Positions 62,687-64,000 of a DNA stretch of 64,000 nt are shown piece after piece. The translations under genes were made by a program, and so were the position numbers. This DNA is from Mucilaginibacter rigui (GTDB lineage Bacteria; Bacteroidota; Bacteroidia; Sphingobacteriales; Sphingobacteriaceae): the NCBI RefSeq assembly GCF_014773275.1, contig NZ_JACWMW010000001.1, positions 310,001 through 374,000 of the forward strand, read 5' to 3'. The first letter of the stretch is position 1; the number at the start of each line of letters is the position of its first letter. The notes under the pieces were generated by a model, which worked only from the letters and a program-made list of their open reading frames with translations, was not told where the DNA came from and searched no databases.

Positions 62687-63232
62687 GCCGTAGTTACCGG
62701 TGAGTGCTTTTTTTTCTATACTTTTTGCAAACAACGGTGTTTCTTCGTGGTTGTGCGCGTCTGAGGCAACCTGGCGGTCATGAGCGGCCTGTGCCAAAGT
62801 TATATTATGTGCTTTTATAAAGTCAAAAAAATCGGGCGTAGCTGTAGCATGAATTTCATTGATGTATTCACAGGTATTTTCATCTAATTTAACGGCTTTT
62901 AATTCCCATAATACCTGAACCTTACTGCGGCCATTTGCGGAGATTGCATCAGATACAGATAACATCCGGCAATAATCAGCCCTGTATTCTGTAGCTACAT
63001 AATGTTGAATTATTAATGCACCGCCAATAGTTTCAACGTTGATGGACATAGGTTCGCCATTCATTGTACGGGTAAACCCCGCGGCAATATGAGCGGAGGA
63101 ACATTTTTGATATTCTTCATCCGGCAGATTAAATAACCAGTCGGCAATGTTTACTTTTTCAATCGGCGCATTTATAACAGCTTTAACAGTTGAATGCGAA
63201 AGCGCATTTTCTGAGTTTTGTAAGATTTCCAT
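62681..63232 (-). CDS. SRPBCC-like (START fold) protein
   Basis: The 183-aa protein looks like a polyketide-cyclase/SRPBCC fold: KAVINAPIEKVNIADWLFNLP near the start, a strand ladder with YINEIHATATPDFF, and a C-terminal helix. There is no signal peptide. Family assignment is tentative. It is divergent from a LysR regulator that begins 111 nt away, the usual layout of a LysR target gene. Confidence 0.6.
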   Translation of the reverse strand: MEILQNSENALSHSTVKAVINAPIEKVNIADWLFNLPDEEYQKCSSAHIAAGFTRTMNGEPMSINVETIGGALIIQHYVATEYRADYCRMLSVSDAISANGRSKVQVLWELKAVKLDENTCEYINEIHATATPDFFDFIKAHNITLAQAAHDRQVASDAHNHEETPLFAKSIEKKALTGNYGI

Positions 63233-63267
63233 ATGTTGTTTATTGTTTGATTAACCAAAGGTCAGCA

Positions 63268-63328
63268 TTCGATAGTAATCGTCTAAACTCTTATTTTCGA
63301 TAGAATTGATCGTTAAAACCGATCAATT
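63268..63328. promoter_or_regulatory. Candidate LysR operators in the divergent promoter region
   Basis: AATTGATCG (63304-63312) is mirrored by CGATCAATT (63320-63328), with a 7-nt centre. TTCGATAG also occurs twice, at 63268-63275 and 63296-63303, 28 nt apart. These fit the paired recognition and activation sites of LysR regulators between the SRPBCC-like gene and lysR. Confidence 0.5.
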
Positions 63329-63342
63329 TGTTATTTTTAAAT

Positions 63343-64000
63343 ATGGAACTTAGGCAACTCAAATACTTTATTAAAGCAGCAGAACTGGAAAATTTCACGG
63401 AAGCTTCAGGGGCTTTATATATTACACAAAGTACTTTATCTCAACAGATCAAACAGTTAGAAGATGAACTGGGCATACCTTTATTTGACCGGATTGCCAG
63501 GCGGGTTCGGCTAACAGAAGCCGGAAGGATGTTTTTGCCGTATGCTAATAAAACGGTCAGAGATGCCAACGATGGTAAAAACATATTAAAAGATCTGATG
63601 AGCCTCAGTACAGGAACTCTGAAGATCGGGGTTACCTATGGATTAACACATCTGCTGGCCGTGGCTATCATGGATTTTTCGAAGCAGTTTCCGAATATTT
63701 ACCTGGAAATCATTTTTGGTACCACACAAGATCTGCTGGATAAACTTGAGCAAGGCCGCATCGACATGATGCTGTCCTTCTCGCAGGAAGAAAAACCAGG
63801 CGGCTATAAGATCGAACGACTCTTTTCTTCGTGCCTGGCGCTGATTGTACATGGTGGTCATCCTCTGGCCGCAAAACGGCAAATCAGTGTCAAAGAATTA
63901 AAAGATGTGCCATTGATATTACCGTCTAAAGGATTTAGTATTCGTAATTACTTTGATCGTTTGCTGTTACAGCACAATGTAACAATTGATATGCAAATGG
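63343..64000 (+). CDS. LysR-family transcriptional regulator (3' end missing)
   Basis: ATG 63343 opens a frame that runs off the right edge (219 codons seen; the usual length is about 290-300). It has the LysR helix-turn-helix MELRQLKYFIKAAELENFTEAS, then ITQSTLSQQIKQLEDELGIPLFDR, and the periplasmic-binding-like effector domain (GTLKIGVTYG). It probably controls the divergent SRPBCC-like gene and itself. The ligand is unknown. Confidence 0.93.
   Translation, partial: MELRQLKYFIKAAELENFTEASGALYITQSTLSQQIKQLEDELGIPLFDRIARRVRLTEAGRMFLPYANKTVRDANDGKNILKDLMSLSTGTLKIGVTYGLTHLLAVAIMDFSKQFPNIYLEIIFGTTQDLLDKLEQGRIDMMLSFSQEEKPGGYKIERLFSSCLALIVHGGHPLAAKRQISVKELKDVPLILPSKGFSIRNYFDRLLLQHNVTIDMQM

Overview
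The window looks like chromosome of a Bacteroidota bacterium, most likely Sphingobacteriaceae of the Mucilaginibacter/Pedobacter type. The evidence is a SusC/SusD pair, promoters of the TTTG-N19-TAnnTTTG kind, weak or absent Shine-Dalgarno sequences, many signal-peptide and lipoprotein genes, several DUF families typical of the phylum, and protein sequences that read like that family. The genus is inference, since no 16S gene is present.

Layout. 1-9.4 kb: a DUF3179 membrane protein, tRNA-Phe, a three-gene operon of a membrane Fe-S oxidoreductase and its CCG-domain partner with a DUF2750 gene between them, small housekeeping-like genes and mtgA. 9.4-20.6 kb: rpsF-rpsR-rplI, dnaX flanked by two very acidic small proteins, icd, a gene split by one in-frame stop, manA, and a PAS histidine kinase with a receiver protein. 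21-29.5 kb: a GH5-like glycosidase, a SulP transporter, a SAM-I riboswitch in front of a 1-Cys peroxiredoxin, tRNA-Cys, DUF5996, a methyltransferase, a DUF5916 outer-membrane protein and tRNA-Gln. 29.5-36.8 kb: a hexuronate catabolic cluster (gapN-like dehydrogenase, uxuA, GH88 hydrolase, YhcH, exuT-like transporter and a secreted GATase-like protein). 36.8-50.1 kb: envelope proteins, a gamma-synthase family PLP enzyme, two DUF2157-like membrane proteins, an OmpA lipoprotein, a DUF2238 gene with two apparent frameshifts and a TPR histidine kinase. 50.3-56.6 kb: a ROK regulator driving a SusC/SusD pair. 57-64 kb: an accessory stretch with AT-rich orphan genes, dispersed repeats, and an RNA-repair locus.

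The most unusual locus is the last one. rtcB (RNA ligase) is divergent from one ORF that joins a helix-turn-helix/WYL regulator to a complete KptA/Tpt1 RNA 2'-phosphotransferase. A DNA-binding ligand sensor is thus covalently linked to an NAD+-dependent RNA end-processing enzyme beside an RNA ligase. The shared promoter region carries a MITE-like inverted-repeat element. Other notable points are the SAM-I riboswitch ahead of a peroxiredoxin rather than a methionine gene, several genes whose -7 promoter box lies only 4-5 nt before the start codon (candidate leaderless mRNAs), and two broken reading frames that are either real decay or sequencing errors.
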